A stretch of DNA of 64,000 bases from Pseudorhodobacter antarcticus (GCF_900110135.1 NZ_FOCO01000002.1:99508-163507), one strand, 5' to 3'. Numbered from the stretch's first letter, positions 17,004 through 26,224 are shown. Program-made: numbers and translations. Notes: generated by a model not told the origin, from the sequence alone.

Positions 17004-17770
17004 CCAATTTCTGGCACCCCCACCGCATCGTCATGGCCGCCATTGCAATCGCCATCATCCTCGCTTGCGCGCTTTTGCTGCGCTGGGATTGGCTGCCGAA
17101 ATACCTGCCCCTGATCGGCCAAGGCATCTGGCGCACCCTCTGGCTGCTCGCCGTCACCGCCACCCTCGGCTTCCTCATTGCCATCCCCTTGGGCCTCGCC
17201 CAGGCCGCTGGCCCGTGGTATCTCGCCGCCCCCGCCCGCATCTTTTGCACCGTCATCCGGGGCACGCCGCTCTTGCTGCAACTCTGGCTCCTCTACTACG
17301 GCCTCGGCTCCTTGTTCCCGCAATTCCCCGCCATTCGCGAAAGTGACCTCTGGCCCTACCTGCGCCAAGCCTGGCCCTATGCCGTGGTCGCCCTCACCCT
17401 CAGCTTCGCAGGCTATGAAGGGGAGGTGATGCGCGGCGCATTCAAAGGCGTGCCGGGGGGCCAGCTAGAGGCCGCGCGCGCCATGGGCATGCCCCGCACC
17501 ACCATCCTGCGCCGCATCTGGCTGCCACTCGCCATCCAACGCGCATTGCCAACGCTTGGTGGCGAAACCGTGCTGCAACTCAAAGCAACGCCCTTGGTCG
17601 CCACCATCACAGTCGTCGACATCTACGCCGTCGCCAGCCGCGTGCGCCAAGATACGTTCATCGTCTATGAACCCCTGCTGCTGCTCGCTGTGGTCTATAT
17701 GGTCATCACAGGGCTAATCGTGCTGGCGTTTCGCTGGCTGGAAAACCGCATCCCCTCGCGGGTCGCTTAA
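17000..17770 (+). CDS. polar amino acid ABC transporter, permease 2
   Basis: A 256-residue permease starting at ATG 17000 inside the stop of permease 1. The EAA loop appears as GGQLEAARAMGMPRTTILRR (near residue 155), nearly identical to that of its partner, consistent with a heterodimer (HisM/AotM-like). The upstream in-frame extension in this frame is antisense-like, Arg-rich and not protein-like, so it is rejected. The stop overlaps the stop of the convergent CDF transporter within a shared TTAA. Confidence 0.9.
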   Translation: MTNFWHPHRIVMAAIAIAIILACALLLRWDWLPKYLPLIGQGIWRTLWLLAVTATLGFLIAIPLGLAQAAGPWYLAAPARIFCTVIRGTPLLLQLWLLYYGLGSLFPQFPAIRESDLWPYLRQAWPYAVVALTLSFAGYEGEVMRGAFKGVPGGQLEAARAMGMPRTTILRRIWLPLAIQRALPTLGGETVLQLKATPLVATITVVDIYAVASRVRQDTFIVYEPLLLLAVVYMVITGLIVLAFRWLENRIPSRVA

Positions 17771-18645
17771 CGCGCCACGTCCTTGTGAATAATCACATCC
17801 GCCTGCGGATAGGCCAGCAGAATGGTCCGCTTCAACCCCGCGCCAATTTCATGCGCCTCGCGCAAACTCAAATCCCCGTCCAATTCAATGTGCAAATGCA
17901 CAAACACTTTGCTGCCCGACATCCGCGTTTTCAGATCGTGAAACCCCACCACCCCCGGCCAGTCGCGCGCCAAGGTCGCAATCCCCTCCACAACGTCGGC
18001 ATCGGCCGCGCGGTCCATCAACGCATCCCACGCCCCGCGTCCAATTTTCAACGCACCAATCACCAACATCCCCGCCGCGGCCAGCGCCATCACACTGTCA
18101 ATCTGGATCAACCCAAAGCGGGCGGAGGCATAGAGCGACGCAATCGCCCCCAAATTCGGCAGCAAATCGCCCAAATAATGCAGCCGGTCCGCCTTCACCA
18201 CCTTGTTGCCCGTCAACCGCGCCACCCGCGTCTGCCACGCAACCAACGCCAGCGTCAAAACGATCGACACCACCATCGCGGCAATCCCCGCCCCCTCGGC
18301 CTGCAACCGCTCGGGCTGCGCGGTGATCAACCGCCGCACCGCCGCCCACCCAATCACACCCGCCGAGATTAGAATGAACAGCGATTGCCCCAACGCGGCC
18401 AAATCCTCGGCGGATGAATGGCCAAACTCATGGTCCTCATCCGCCGGGCGCGCGGCATAGATAATCGCCGCAATCGCCCCCAAACTGACCATCAAATCCA
18501 TCGCGCTGTCCGCCAGCGACGCCGCCACCGACAGCGCCCCGGTTTCCCCCAGCGCCCACAGCTTCAGCGCCACCAACAAACTGGCGACAATAACCGACGC
18601 GGCGCCCGCCGACAGGTTCATCCGTGTGGCATCCGGCCCGCTCAT
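17767..18645 (-). CDS. cation diffusion facilitator family metal exporter (FieF-like)
   Basis: A 292-residue CDF transporter expected to export Fe2+, Zn2+ or Mn2+ in exchange for protons at the inner membrane. The two metal-site motifs are seen: D-x3-D in ADSAMDL (helix 2) and H-x3-D in DRLHYLGDLLPN (helix 5), the FieF-type combination. A His-rich loop (EDHEFGHSSAED) follows helix 3, and the C-terminal cytoplasmic domain ends with metal-binding histidines (FVHLHIELDG, VIIHKD). It is downstream of the SH3 gene by 15 nt on the same strand. Confidence 0.9.
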   Translation of the reverse strand: MSGPDATRMNLSAGAASVIVASLLVALKLWALGETGALSVAASLADSAMDLMVSLGAIAAIIYAARPADEDHEFGHSSAEDLAALGQSLFILISAGVIGWAAVRRLITAQPERLQAEGAGIAAMVVSIVLTLALVAWQTRVARLTGNKVVKADRLHYLGDLLPNLGAIASLYASARFGLIQIDSVMALAAAGMLVIGALKIGRGAWDALMDRAADADVVEGIATLARDWPGVVGFHDLKTRMSGSKVFVHLHIELDGDLSLREAHEIGAGLKRTILLAYPQADVIIHKDVAR

Positions 18646-18660
18646 CGCACGCCCGCCAAA

Positions 18661-19206
18661 TCAGTCAAAAATCTCATCCGGCCGCACCCCCCAAAACGCG
18701 GTCTTTATCGCCCAACCGCGCTCGCCTTCCACGCTCAACCGGCACCATTCCGCGCGACATTCCAAAACCCGCGCAATCACGCCCGCTTCGGCATGCAGCA
18801 CCACCGCCGCCTCGGCCATCGGCTGGGCGCGCAAATCCAACACCGCGTCACTGACCAACGCGCTGCGCGTGCCCGATAACAGCGAATAATGCACCCAACC
18901 GCCCGCGCCTTCGGCATCTTCAATCCGCCGCCAGTTTTCATATTCGGCGGTGATGCGCAGCGGCATGCCCGCGCGGGTGAACACCCAATCAATCCGGTGC
19001 GTCAGGCCCGGCCCGCGCCGCGCATTGCCCTCACTGGTTTTCAAGGACACATAGCGGGGCAGGGGCAAACGTGTGACCGCCCCGCGCGTGCCCGCCAAAA
19101 CCTCTGCCTCAATCTGCTCTTTGGTCAGATCTTGCGCCACCACAGGGGCCGCCATTGGCAACCCCAGCACCAAAACCGCCGCAAAAACCTTTACCCACAC
19201 TCGCAT
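18661..19206 (-). CDS. exported protein with two SH3-like domains
   Basis: A 181-residue protein with signal peptide (MRVWVKVFAAVLVLGLP..., cleavage near PVVAQ, residue 25). ATG 19206 is chosen because it gives a clean signal peptide; 5' extension to 19272 would mask it. Residues about 45-120 and 120-175 form two bacterial SH3-type units (YVSLKTSEGNARRGPGLTHR with RIEDAEGAGGWVHYSLL; then LDLRAQPMAEAAVV with CRLSVEGERGWAIKTAFWG), as in the COG3807 family. Likely a periplasmic cell wall-associated factor; no catalytic domain is present. Divergent from the hydroxyacid dehydrogenase gene at 19358. Confidence 0.8.
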   Translation of the reverse strand: MRVWVKVFAAVLVLGLPMAAPVVAQDLTKEQIEAEVLAGTRGAVTRLPLPRYVSLKTSEGNARRGPGLTHRIDWVFTRAGMPLRITAEYENWRRIEDAEGAGGWVHYSLLSGTRSALVSDAVLDLRAQPMAEAAVVLHAEAGVIARVLECRAEWCRLSVEGERGWAIKTAFWGVRPDEIFD

Positions 19207-19357
19207 AAATCCCGTCCGCCTGTATTCCTTGGCCCCCGCGCAGGCGGGTTTGCCGTCTTTGTTGCCGATCATTGCCGTTCCGGGGCTTGTACGTCGCCCC
19301 GCTTGGCGTCACCTTGCCATTAATGCAAAAGATTTGAAAGTGAATCGGGGAATTTTC

Positions 19358-20344
19358 ATGCCAGTACCGCGCCTAACCGTTGTCGTCACGCGCCGCTTGC
19401 CCGAAACCGTTGAAACCCGCATGAAGGAGTTGTTTAACGTCGAATTGCGCGACCCCGACGCCAAAATGACCCGCGACGAACTTGGGGCCGCGATGCGTCG
19501 CGCCGATGTGCTGGTCCCCTGCGTCACCGATCAAATCGACGCGAATTTGCTGGCGCAAGCTGGTGAGAAATTGAAACTAATCGCCAATTACGGCGCGGGC
19601 GTGGACCATATCGACGTGGCATCGGCCCGCCAACGCGGCATCCTTGTTTCCAACACGCCGGGCGTTGTGACCGATGATACCGCCGATATGACGCTGGCCC
19701 TAATATTGGCCGTGACCCGCAACATCCCGCAAGGGCTGGCGGAAATGCAGGGCGGCGCATGGAAAGGCTGGTCGCCAATGGCCCATTTGGGCGGTCGCAT
19801 TGGTGGGCGGCGCTTGGGCATCCTTGGCATGGGCCGCATCGGCCAAGCGGTGGCACGGCGTGCGGCGGCGTTTGGCATGCAAATCCACTATCACAACCGC
19901 AAACGCCTGCGCCCGGAACAAGAGGATGTGCTGGGTGCCACCTATTGGGAAAGCCTTGATCAAATGGTCAGCCGGATGGACATTATCTCCATCAACTGCC
20001 CGCATACACCCTCCACCTTCCACCTGATGAACGCGCGGCGGCTGAAGTTGATGAAGCCCACGGCAGTCATCGTGAACACCTCGCGCGGCGAAGTGATTGA
20101 CGAAAACGCTCTGACGCGGGGCTTGCGCGCAGGCGAATTGGCGGGCGCGGGCCTCGATGTGTTCGAACATGGGCACGAAGTGAACCCGCGATTGCGCGAA
20201 CTGCCCAACGTGGTGCTGCTGCCCCATATGGGCTCCGCCACCGTCGAAGGGCGCGCCGAGATGGGTGAAAAAGTCATCATCAACATCAAAACCTTTGCCG
20301 ATGGTCACCGCCCGCCCGATCAAGTCGTGCCCGGTATGCTGTAA
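19358..20344 (+). CDS. D-2-hydroxyacid dehydrogenase (glyoxylate/hydroxypyruvate reductase type)
   Basis: A 328-residue NAD(P)-dependent reductase. ATG 19358 (MPVPRLTVVVTRRLPE) is chosen since the upstream in-frame sequence overlaps the divergent SH3 gene. Rossmann motif LGILGMGRIGQAVARR near residue 149; catalytic Arg in NTSRGEVID, Glu in GLDVFEHGHEVNPRL, and His in LLPHMGSATVEGR. This is the GyaR/GRHPR branch that reduces glyoxylate to glycolate or hydroxypyruvate to D-glycerate in the cytoplasm, complementing glycolate oxidase encoded at 5-9 kb. Confidence 0.88.
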   Translation: MPVPRLTVVVTRRLPETVETRMKELFNVELRDPDAKMTRDELGAAMRRADVLVPCVTDQIDANLLAQAGEKLKLIANYGAGVDHIDVASARQRGILVSNTPGVVTDDTADMTLALILAVTRNIPQGLAEMQGGAWKGWSPMAHLGGRIGGRRLGILGMGRIGQAVARRAAAFGMQIHYHNRKRLRPEQEDVLGATYWESLDQMVSRMDIISINCPHTPSTFHLMNARRLKLMKPTAVIVNTSRGEVIDENALTRGLRAGELAGAGLDVFEHGHEVNPRLRELPNVVLLPHMGSATVEGRAEMGEKVIINIKTFADGHRPPDQVVPGML

Positions 20345-20495
20345 AAGGGCATGCCGTAGGTCTGCAAACAGGGGGCGCTCCCGCCATTCCTTGATGCGTG
20401 CCGCATCGCGTCAATGTTGGGTCCAGATAACCAAAGGGGGCCGCGAAATGCGCCCTATGGGCTGTTTCGCGGCGACAGCCCATGGCGCGGATCGC

Positions 20496-20570
20496 AGGTT
20501 AAGATTTGGTAAACAGAAAAACACTCTCCCTGTAAAATCAAATCCTTACCGCGCGCATCGCGCGCGATGC
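20496..20570 (-). repeat. dispersed intergenic element, copy A
   Basis: Perfect 16-bp palindrome GCATCGCGCGCGATGC (20555-20570) and, 41 nt away, the box GGTAAA (20508-20513), which is part of TTAA-N7-TAAA (20499-20513). The same arrangement is found at 38841-38917 and 63373-63446 on the opposite strand. Located between convergent genes. The remainder of the gap 20345-20610 shows nothing else I can identify. Confidence 0.75.
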
Positions 20571-20610
20571 ACCCCCCGTATCGCACCTCAAATGCACCTC
20601 AAAACCGCGC

Positions 20611-21849
20611 CTAAAACCGCGATGGCAAACACGGCACAATCCGCGCCCCCGGGTCGCGCCCCGCCACCAAATCCGCCACCAAACCCGCCGTAACAGGGGC
20701 CAGCGTCAGCCCCACATGCCCATGCCCAAACGCATGGATAACCTCCCCCCCGCCACGGCTTGGCCCAATCACGGGCAAGCTGTCGGGCATCGACGGGCGA
20801 AATCCCATCCACTCCCGGTCGGGCGGCCCAAGGTCGGGGAAAAACGCCCGCGCCCCTTCGACCAATTTCTCAATCCGGTGGCGGGACGCGGGGGCCTCGG
20901 TCCCCCCCAATTCCACCGTCCCCGCAACCCGCAACCGCCCCTGCATCGGGCACAGATAAAACCCGCGCGATGTGGGGCAGCAGGGCCGCGACAGCCGTGG
21001 CACCTCCATATCCCACTCCACATGATAGCCGCGCTCGGTATCCAGCGGCACCCTATCCCCCGCCGCCCGCGCCAGCGGTTTTGAATGGGCACCCGCCGCC
21101 ACCACAACCCGCCGCGCCACCAAATCAAGGCCCACCCCCGTCAGCCGAACCCCCGTCACCCCGCGCGCCAACCCGTCCACCCGCGCCGATAAAAATTGAA
21201 CCCCCGCTGCCCGCGCCGCAACCGCCAACCGGGCCACCATCACACCGGGGTCAGCCATGAAAACCGCCTGCGGAAAATACGCAGCCCCGCCCGGCATCTC
21301 CGGCAAACCCGGTTCCATCGCGGCCACCTCCGCCGCCCCCAGCATCTCCACCGAAACCCCAAGGCCGCGCCGAAAATCCAAATCCGCCCGCGCCGCCTGC
21401 GCGCCCCGCGCAGTCTCATACAAATAAAAACACCCGCGCCGGATCAGCACATCCGTGCCGCCAATCCGCGCGGCCAAATCCTCCCACCCCGGCAGTGCGT
21501 CCGCCATCAACCCCGCAATCGCCTGCGCATTGCGCCGCGCGGCAGCGGGCAAAGATTGCCGCGCGAACCGCAACAGCCACGGCGTCAAACTCGGCAAGGC
21601 CGCCCGCCTGATGGACAGCGGCGAATTTTTGTCAAACAAAAGCGAAGGCAAGGCGCGCAAAACATCCGGGCTGCCCACGGGCTGGATCGCATAATCGGCG
21701 ATCGTCCCCGCATTGCCAAACGACGCGCCAGACCCCGGCGGGGCAGGGTCGATCACCACCACGCCGTGCCCCGCATCCGCCAGCCGCAGCGCGATGGACA
21801 ATCCAATCACGCCCGCCCCAATCACCGCAACCTCCACTTGCGCCACCAT
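20611..21849 (-). CDS. FAD-dependent D-amino acid dehydrogenase (DadA-like)
   Basis: A 412-residue DAO-family flavoenzyme. The N-terminal dinucleotide fold reads VAVIGAGVIGLSIALRLADAG (residues 7-27), followed by the SFGNAGTIADYAIQPVG segment characteristic of DadA-type enzymes. The C-terminal flavin-proximal motif is FRPSMPDSLPVIGPS then HAFGHGHVGLTLAP. It would oxidatively deaminate a D-amino acid (or a similar secondary amine) to a 2-oxo acid. Substrate cannot be read from sequence. No racemase is adjacent. Confidence 0.82.
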   Translation of the reverse strand: MVAQVEVAVIGAGVIGLSIALRLADAGHGVVVIDPAPPGSGASFGNAGTIADYAIQPVGSPDVLRALPSLLFDKNSPLSIRRAALPSLTPWLLRFARQSLPAAARRNAQAIAGLMADALPGWEDLAARIGGTDVLIRRGCFYLYETARGAQAARADLDFRRGLGVSVEMLGAAEVAAMEPGLPEMPGGAAYFPQAVFMADPGVMVARLAVAARAAGVQFLSARVDGLARGVTGVRLTGVGLDLVARRVVVAAGAHSKPLARAAGDRVPLDTERGYHVEWDMEVPRLSRPCCPTSRGFYLCPMQGRLRVAGTVELGGTEAPASRHRIEKLVEGARAFFPDLGPPDREWMGFRPSMPDSLPVIGPSRGGGEVIHAFGHGHVGLTLAPVTAGLVADLVAGRDPGARIVPCLPSRF

Positions 21850-22093
21850 GATCTACCAGCACTCCTTAGACAAACGGTGGGTGTTGTCTCGCCTCACCTC
21901 CTCCGCCTTGGTGGTCCCAAACCGGGCATAATCCGCGTTATGGGGGGCGATGGGGTGCGCCTCAAAGGCCATGTTTCCCAGCATATGCAACATTCCTTTT
22001 GGGCGGGCGGTCCGGGGGGCACCCCTGACCGGTTTATCAAAACGCTACCGCGAGGGTTGCGACAATGCCAGCCCCCAATTGGGGGGGCCAATT
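21850..22093. other. intergenic region with two hairpins
   Basis: This 244-bp gap has an imperfect hairpin at 22009-22030 (GGTCCGGGG against CCCCTGACC) and a GC/AT hairpin CCCCCAATTGGGGG at 22073-22086 just beyond the ghrA stop, the latter a terminator candidate for ghrA without a T tract. No tRNA, riboswitch or short gene is evident. The plus-strand G/C bias changes sign close to here. Confidence 0.4.
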
Positions 22094-23026
22094 TCAATAG
22101 CCGCGCGACTTGTCCACCAAATGCAGCAACGGCGCACCTGCCTGCGCCCGGCGGATGTTTTCGATAACCACCCGAGAGGCGGAACTGGGCCGAGTTTCTG
22201 CGGCCACATGGGGGGTGACGGTCACGCGGGGATGCGCCCAAAATGCGTGGTCTGCGGGCAGGGGTTCCGTGCGAAACACATCCAGCGTGGCGTGGCCCAA
22301 ATGGCCTGTATCAAGGGCCGCAAGCAAAGCTGCGTCATCAATCAAATGGCCACGGCCAGGGTTCAGGACGGCGGCACCCGGGGCGAGCAAGGCCAAAGTT
22401 TGCGCGTTCAGGATGTTTTCCGTCGCCGGCGTTTTGGGCAGCAGTAAGACCACAATCGCAGCCCCCGTCAGCGCCGCGACCAATCCTGCGTCGCCATGAT
22501 GCAGCGCCACATCCGGTACCGATTTCGCGGTCCTGCTCCACCCCGTCACCGGAAAGCCAACGGCCTGCAAAGCGTGGGCACAGGCAGCCCCCAATGCCCC
22601 CATACCCAAAAGGGTCACGGGGCGTTCGGCGGCGAGCGGGGGGCAGGTCGGGTCCCAAGTGTGGGTGGGATTGGTGATGTGGCGGTCCATGCCCAGATGG
22701 TGGCGCAGCGTGTGGCCCAGCACCCATTCCACCATCCCTTGCGTCAGCGCGGGGTCCACCATGCGGCACAAGGGCTGCGTCAATGTCGGGTTGCCCACTA
22801 TCTTTTCCACCCCGGCCCACAGGTTCAAAACCGCATTGCAGCGGGTGTAGGGGCTGAAATCGCTGATGTCGCCCCCGGGGGCAAAGATGATATAATCGAC
22901 CATCGCAGGATCGGCGCAATCGGGCGTCAGGCTTGCCACAATGCCCGCATCGTCCAGTGCCGCGCGCAACGGTGCGGCGTATCCGGGCCAAAGGCGCGCC
23001 CCTGCGGCGAAATAGATTTGGATCAT
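22094..23026 (-). CDS. ghrA: glyoxylate/hydroxypyruvate reductase A
   Basis: A 310-residue GhrA-type D-2-hydroxyacid dehydrogenase, only distantly similar to the enzyme at 19358. Nucleotide fold TLLGMGALGAACAHALQ near residue 140; catalytic Arg in NPGRGHLIDD, Glu in LDVFRTEPLP, His in VTPHVAAETRP. GhrA reduces glyoxylate and hydroxypyruvate with NADPH. The short form with an N-terminal MIQIYFAAG and the ISDFSPYTRCNAVLNLWAGV segment matches the GhrA branch. Separated from rodA upstream by a repeat-containing gap. Confidence 0.88.
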   Translation of the reverse strand: MIQIYFAAGARLWPGYAAPLRAALDDAGIVASLTPDCADPAMVDYIIFAPGGDISDFSPYTRCNAVLNLWAGVEKIVGNPTLTQPLCRMVDPALTQGMVEWVLGHTLRHHLGMDRHITNPTHTWDPTCPPLAAERPVTLLGMGALGAACAHALQAVGFPVTGWSRTAKSVPDVALHHGDAGLVAALTGAAIVVLLLPKTPATENILNAQTLALLAPGAAVLNPGRGHLIDDAALLAALDTGHLGHATLDVFRTEPLPADHAFWAHPRVTVTPHVAAETRPSSASRVVIENIRRAQAGAPLLHLVDKSRGY

Positions 23027-23066
23027 GTGCAGCTCCTATAACGGGTTATGGGGCGGGCGGCGGAGA

Positions 23067-23128
23067 GGTATTTGGACCAAGCCGAATTGCAAAGCCTGTT
23101 TCTTGCTATTCATCTTGGCTTAAATACC
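23067..23128. repeat. inverted pair of GGTATTT...CCAAG elements
   Basis: GGTATTTGGACCAAGCCGAA (23067-23086) faces an inverted relative (23109-23128, reading GGTATTTAAGCCAAGATGAA on the minus strand); 15 of 20 positions agree. The same motif recurs at 53105-53124 and 61213-61232. Placed between rodA and ghrA, it may terminate or process the mre/rod transcript. Confidence 0.6.
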
Positions 23129-23147
23129 TAAAACCCGGCGGCAGCGA

Positions 23148-24287
23148 TCAGCGCGGGCGGTGGATATGCGCGCTTTGGACCAGCCCAAACGCGGCCATCA
23201 GCACCAGCATCGACGATCCGCCATATGATACCAAAGGCAGCGGCACGCCCACCACCGGGGCCAAGCCCATCACCATCAGCATATTGACCGAAAAGTAGAA
23301 AAAGAAGGTGGCAGCGATACCAAGCGTCATAAGGCTGGCAAAGCGATCCTTGTTCTGTATCGCGCTGGAGATGCAAAACGCCAGCACCAAAGCATAGAGG
23401 ATGAGCAAGGAAAACGCACCGATAAAGCCAAACTCCTCGGCCAAGGTGGTAAAGATGAAGTCGGTGTGTTTTTCGGGCAAAAAGTTGAGCCGGCTTTGCG
23501 TGCCTTGCATGAACCCGCGCCCGGCCCAGCCACCCGACCCCAGCGCAATTTTCGCCTGTGAAATGTGATATCCCGCGCCAAGCGGGTCACTTGACGGATC
23601 AAGGAACGTGTCAATCCGGCGGTATTGGTAATCTTTCAGCAATTGCCAGCCCGTGCCACGCGATGCAAACACCCCCGCCACAGCGCCCACCAGCATCCCC
23701 GCCACCGCGCCAAAATACCACCAGCTGACGCCCGCGCAAAACATCACCACCGCGCCCCCGGTCATCAACAGCAAGGCGGTGCCCAGATCGGGTTGCACAA
23801 GCACCAAAGCGGTGGGCAGCATGATGAAGGCAATCGGGATCAATACCCAAACCGGGCGCGATGTTTTGCGGATATCCAGCCAGTCGTAATAGGCGGCCAG
23901 CAGCATCACCAAGGTGACTTTTGCCAATTCAGACGGCTGCAAACGCAGCGGCCCGATTTCAATCCAGCGCTGTGCGCCCATGCCGACTGAGCCGAAAAAT
24001 TCCACGCCAACCAGCAGCAGCACGGACCCTCCATAGGCAATTGCCGCCATGTTGCGCCAAAACCAGATCGGTACGAAACCCACGAAAAACATCACAGCCA
24101 GACCCGCTGCAAAGCGTTTCATCTGCGGTTCCGCCCAAACCCCCATCCGCCCGCCGGCCACTGAATACAGCATCAAAAACCCGACCGATGCGATGGCGAT
24201 CAGCAAGACCACAAGGGGCCAGTTGACATGCAACAGCTTGGTCGGCCCCGTGGGGACGGTTTTCAGGCGGTATTCCAGAAAGGTCAT
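23148..24287 (-). CDS. rodA: rod shape-determining SEDS glycosyltransferase RodA
   Basis: A 379-residue SEDS-family peptidoglycan polymerase with about ten helices. Diagnostic segments include RWIEIGPLRLQPSELAK (near residue 136), VLVQPDLGTALL, and the LNFLPEKHTDFIFTTLAEEF motif near residue 275. RodA polymerises lipid II in the elongasome together with PBP2. The start overlaps the stop of mrdA by 4 nt, giving the order mreB-mreC-mreD-mrdA-rodA on the minus strand. Confidence 0.95.
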   Translation of the reverse strand: MTFLEYRLKTVPTGPTKLLHVNWPLVVLLIAIASVGFLMLYSVAGGRMGVWAEPQMKRFAAGLAVMFFVGFVPIWFWRNMAAIAYGGSVLLLVGVEFFGSVGMGAQRWIEIGPLRLQPSELAKVTLVMLLAAYYDWLDIRKTSRPVWVLIPIAFIMLPTALVLVQPDLGTALLLMTGGAVVMFCAGVSWWYFGAVAGMLVGAVAGVFASRGTGWQLLKDYQYRRIDTFLDPSSDPLGAGYHISQAKIALGSGGWAGRGFMQGTQSRLNFLPEKHTDFIFTTLAEEFGFIGAFSLLILYALVLAFCISSAIQNKDRFASLMTLGIAATFFFYFSVNMLMVMGLAPVVGVPLPLVSYGGSSMLVLMAAFGLVQSAHIHRPR

Positions 24288-26224
24288 GCGCGGGTGCTTT
24301 CTGGGGGGGTGCCATCGGGCGCGCGCAGGGGCAGGTTGCGGTGCATCGTGTCTATGCGGTTGCGCTGCGATGCGGGATAGGCGGAGGTGGGCGGGATCCC
24401 ATCGCTCAGCGCGCGCAGCAGCAAATCGCGGCCAATCGGGGCCGCCGCGGTGGACCCGCCGCCACCATGTTCCACCACCACCGCCACCGCATAGCGCGGC
24501 GCGTCATAGGGCGCATAGCCGACAAACAGCGCGTGGTCGCGCCGGTCCCACGGCAGGTTGGCGTTGCTGATAACACCGCGCGCGCGTTCCGCCGCACTGA
24601 TATTGCGCACTTGGCTGGTGCCGGTTTTGCCCGACATTTTCAGCGTTTTATCATCCACCCGCGACCCATAAGCCGTGCCGCGTTGGCTGTTGCAAACCGC
24701 ATACATTCCCTTATGCACCGCATCCAGCATATCGGGCGTCAGCCCCATGGGCTGTCCTGCATCAAAGGGTTCGGCCACCCCACCCACGCTTTGCACCAGT
24801 CGCGGCACCACCGATTTTCCCGTGGCCAACCGCGCGGTCATCACCGCCAGTTGCAAAGGCGAGGTCAGCACATAGCCTTGGCCAATCGACGCGTTGACCG
24901 TATCGCCAATCCGCCAATCCGTACCGTAGCGTTCCTGTTTCCACGCTTTATTCGGCATCAACCCTTCGGTGATCGCCGACATCGGAATGTTGTGCCGTTC
25001 GCCAAGTCCCAATTTGCGGCCCATTTCCGCGATTTTGTCGATGCCCACTTTCAACGCAAGATCGTAAAAATACACATCGCAGCTTTCGGACAGGGCGCGG
25101 TCAAGGTCCACGCGCCCGTGGCCGCGCCTGCTCCAACAGTGGAAACGGCGGCCGCCCACCTCTAGGTAGCCGGGGCAATTGACCGAAGATGCGGTGGTCG
25201 CCACCCCCGCCTCCAACGCCGCCAAAGCGGTCACCATTTTGAAGGTGGAGCCGGGCGGATAAGCCCCCGCCACCGATTTATTCGCCAATGGTCGGTGGTC
25301 GTTTTCGGTCAATGCGTTGTAATCATTGTGTGAAATGCCGCGCACAAACAGGTTTGGATCGAACGACGGCGCAGACACCACCGCGATCAAATCGCCATTG
25401 TTCACATCCATGACCACGGCGGCAGCAGATTCCTCGCCCAGTCGCGCCTGGGTATAATTTTGCACATCGGCGTCGATGGTCAGCAGCACATCGCCGCCAG
25501 CAACCCCTTCTTGGCGGCCCAGTTCGCGCATGACGCGGCCCACGGCGTTCACCTCCACCCTGCGGTTGCCCGCTTTGCCACGCAACGCATCCTCCATCCA
25601 CGTTTCCACACCGATCTTGCCGATCTGGAATTTCGGGGTTTGCAGCAGGGGGTCGGGTTCTTCCAGCTTGGCTAGATCACTGTCGCTGACCGGGCCCACA
25701 TAGCCTACGACATGCGCAAAATCGGTATCGCGCGGATAAATACGGCTTAACCCCACCTCGGGTGCGACGCCGGGCAGAGCGGGGGCATTGATAGCAACTT
25801 TGGAGACATCGTCCCACGACAGGCGGTCTGCCACGATAATGGGCAGGGGGCTGCGGCGGCGCGCATCCTTTAGCGCGCGGTCAAAATCCTCCGGCGCGAT
25901 GGGCAAGATGCCGGACAAACGGTTCAGCACATCCTCGACGTTGCCTGCATCATCGCGACTGATCACCACGCGGTAATTTTGTTCGTTGCCCGCAATCAGC
26001 TTGCCGTTGCGGTCCATGATCAAGCCGCGCGCAGGCGGGATCAGGCGAATGGAAATGCGGTTATCCTCGGCCAGTAGGCGAAATTCATCGGCTTGGTCGA
26101 CCTGCATATGGCGCATCCGTGCGCCCAGCACGGCCACCACGGCCGCCATGGAACCCCCCAAAAGCAGGCCACGCCGGGTGATTTTACCAGCACTTTCTTC
26201 CGTGTCGCGGGCAGATCGTCTCAT
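24284..26224 (-). CDS. mrdA: penicillin-binding protein 2 (transpeptidase)
   Basis: A 646-residue class B PBP and partner of RodA in cell elongation. One N-terminal anchor (GLLLGGSMAAVVAVLGARM, after a basic start), a pedestal domain, and the transpeptidase domain with the active-site tetrad PPGSTFK (near residue 325), SESCD (near 381) and SGKTGTSQ (near 530). Length fits PBP2. It overlaps mreD upstream and rodA downstream by ATGA, so the whole set is one translationally coupled unit. Target of mecillinam-type beta-lactams by family. Confidence 0.95.
   Translation of the reverse strand: MRRSARDTEESAGKITRRGLLLGGSMAAVVAVLGARMRHMQVDQADEFRLLAEDNRISIRLIPPARGLIMDRNGKLIAGNEQNYRVVISRDDAGNVEDVLNRLSGILPIAPEDFDRALKDARRRSPLPIIVADRLSWDDVSKVAINAPALPGVAPEVGLSRIYPRDTDFAHVVGYVGPVSDSDLAKLEEPDPLLQTPKFQIGKIGVETWMEDALRGKAGNRRVEVNAVGRVMRELGRQEGVAGGDVLLTIDADVQNYTQARLGEESAAAVVMDVNNGDLIAVVSAPSFDPNLFVRGISHNDYNALTENDHRPLANKSVAGAYPPGSTFKMVTALAALEAGVATTASSVNCPGYLEVGGRRFHCWSRRGHGRVDLDRALSESCDVYFYDLALKVGIDKIAEMGRKLGLGERHNIPMSAITEGLMPNKAWKQERYGTDWRIGDTVNASIGQGYVLTSPLQLAVMTARLATGKSVVPRLVQSVGGVAEPFDAGQPMGLTPDMLDAVHKGMYAVCNSQRGTAYGSRVDDKTLKMSGKTGTSQVRNISAAERARGVISNANLPWDRRDHALFVGYAPYDAPRYAVAVVVEHGGGGSTAAAPIGRDLLLRALSDGIPPTSAYPASQRNRIDTMHRNLPLRAPDGTPPESTRA

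Noticed and set aside
22009..22030. Hairpin as a small RNA terminator
   Set aside because: Imperfect stem and no T tract; no promoter-like sequence for an RNA in the gap.
21850..22093. Replication origin at the G/C bias switch
   Set aside because: No TTATCCACA-type DnaA boxes, no AT-rich unwinding segment and no dnaA, parAB or hemE neighbours; an inversion edge or simple gene composition is more likely.
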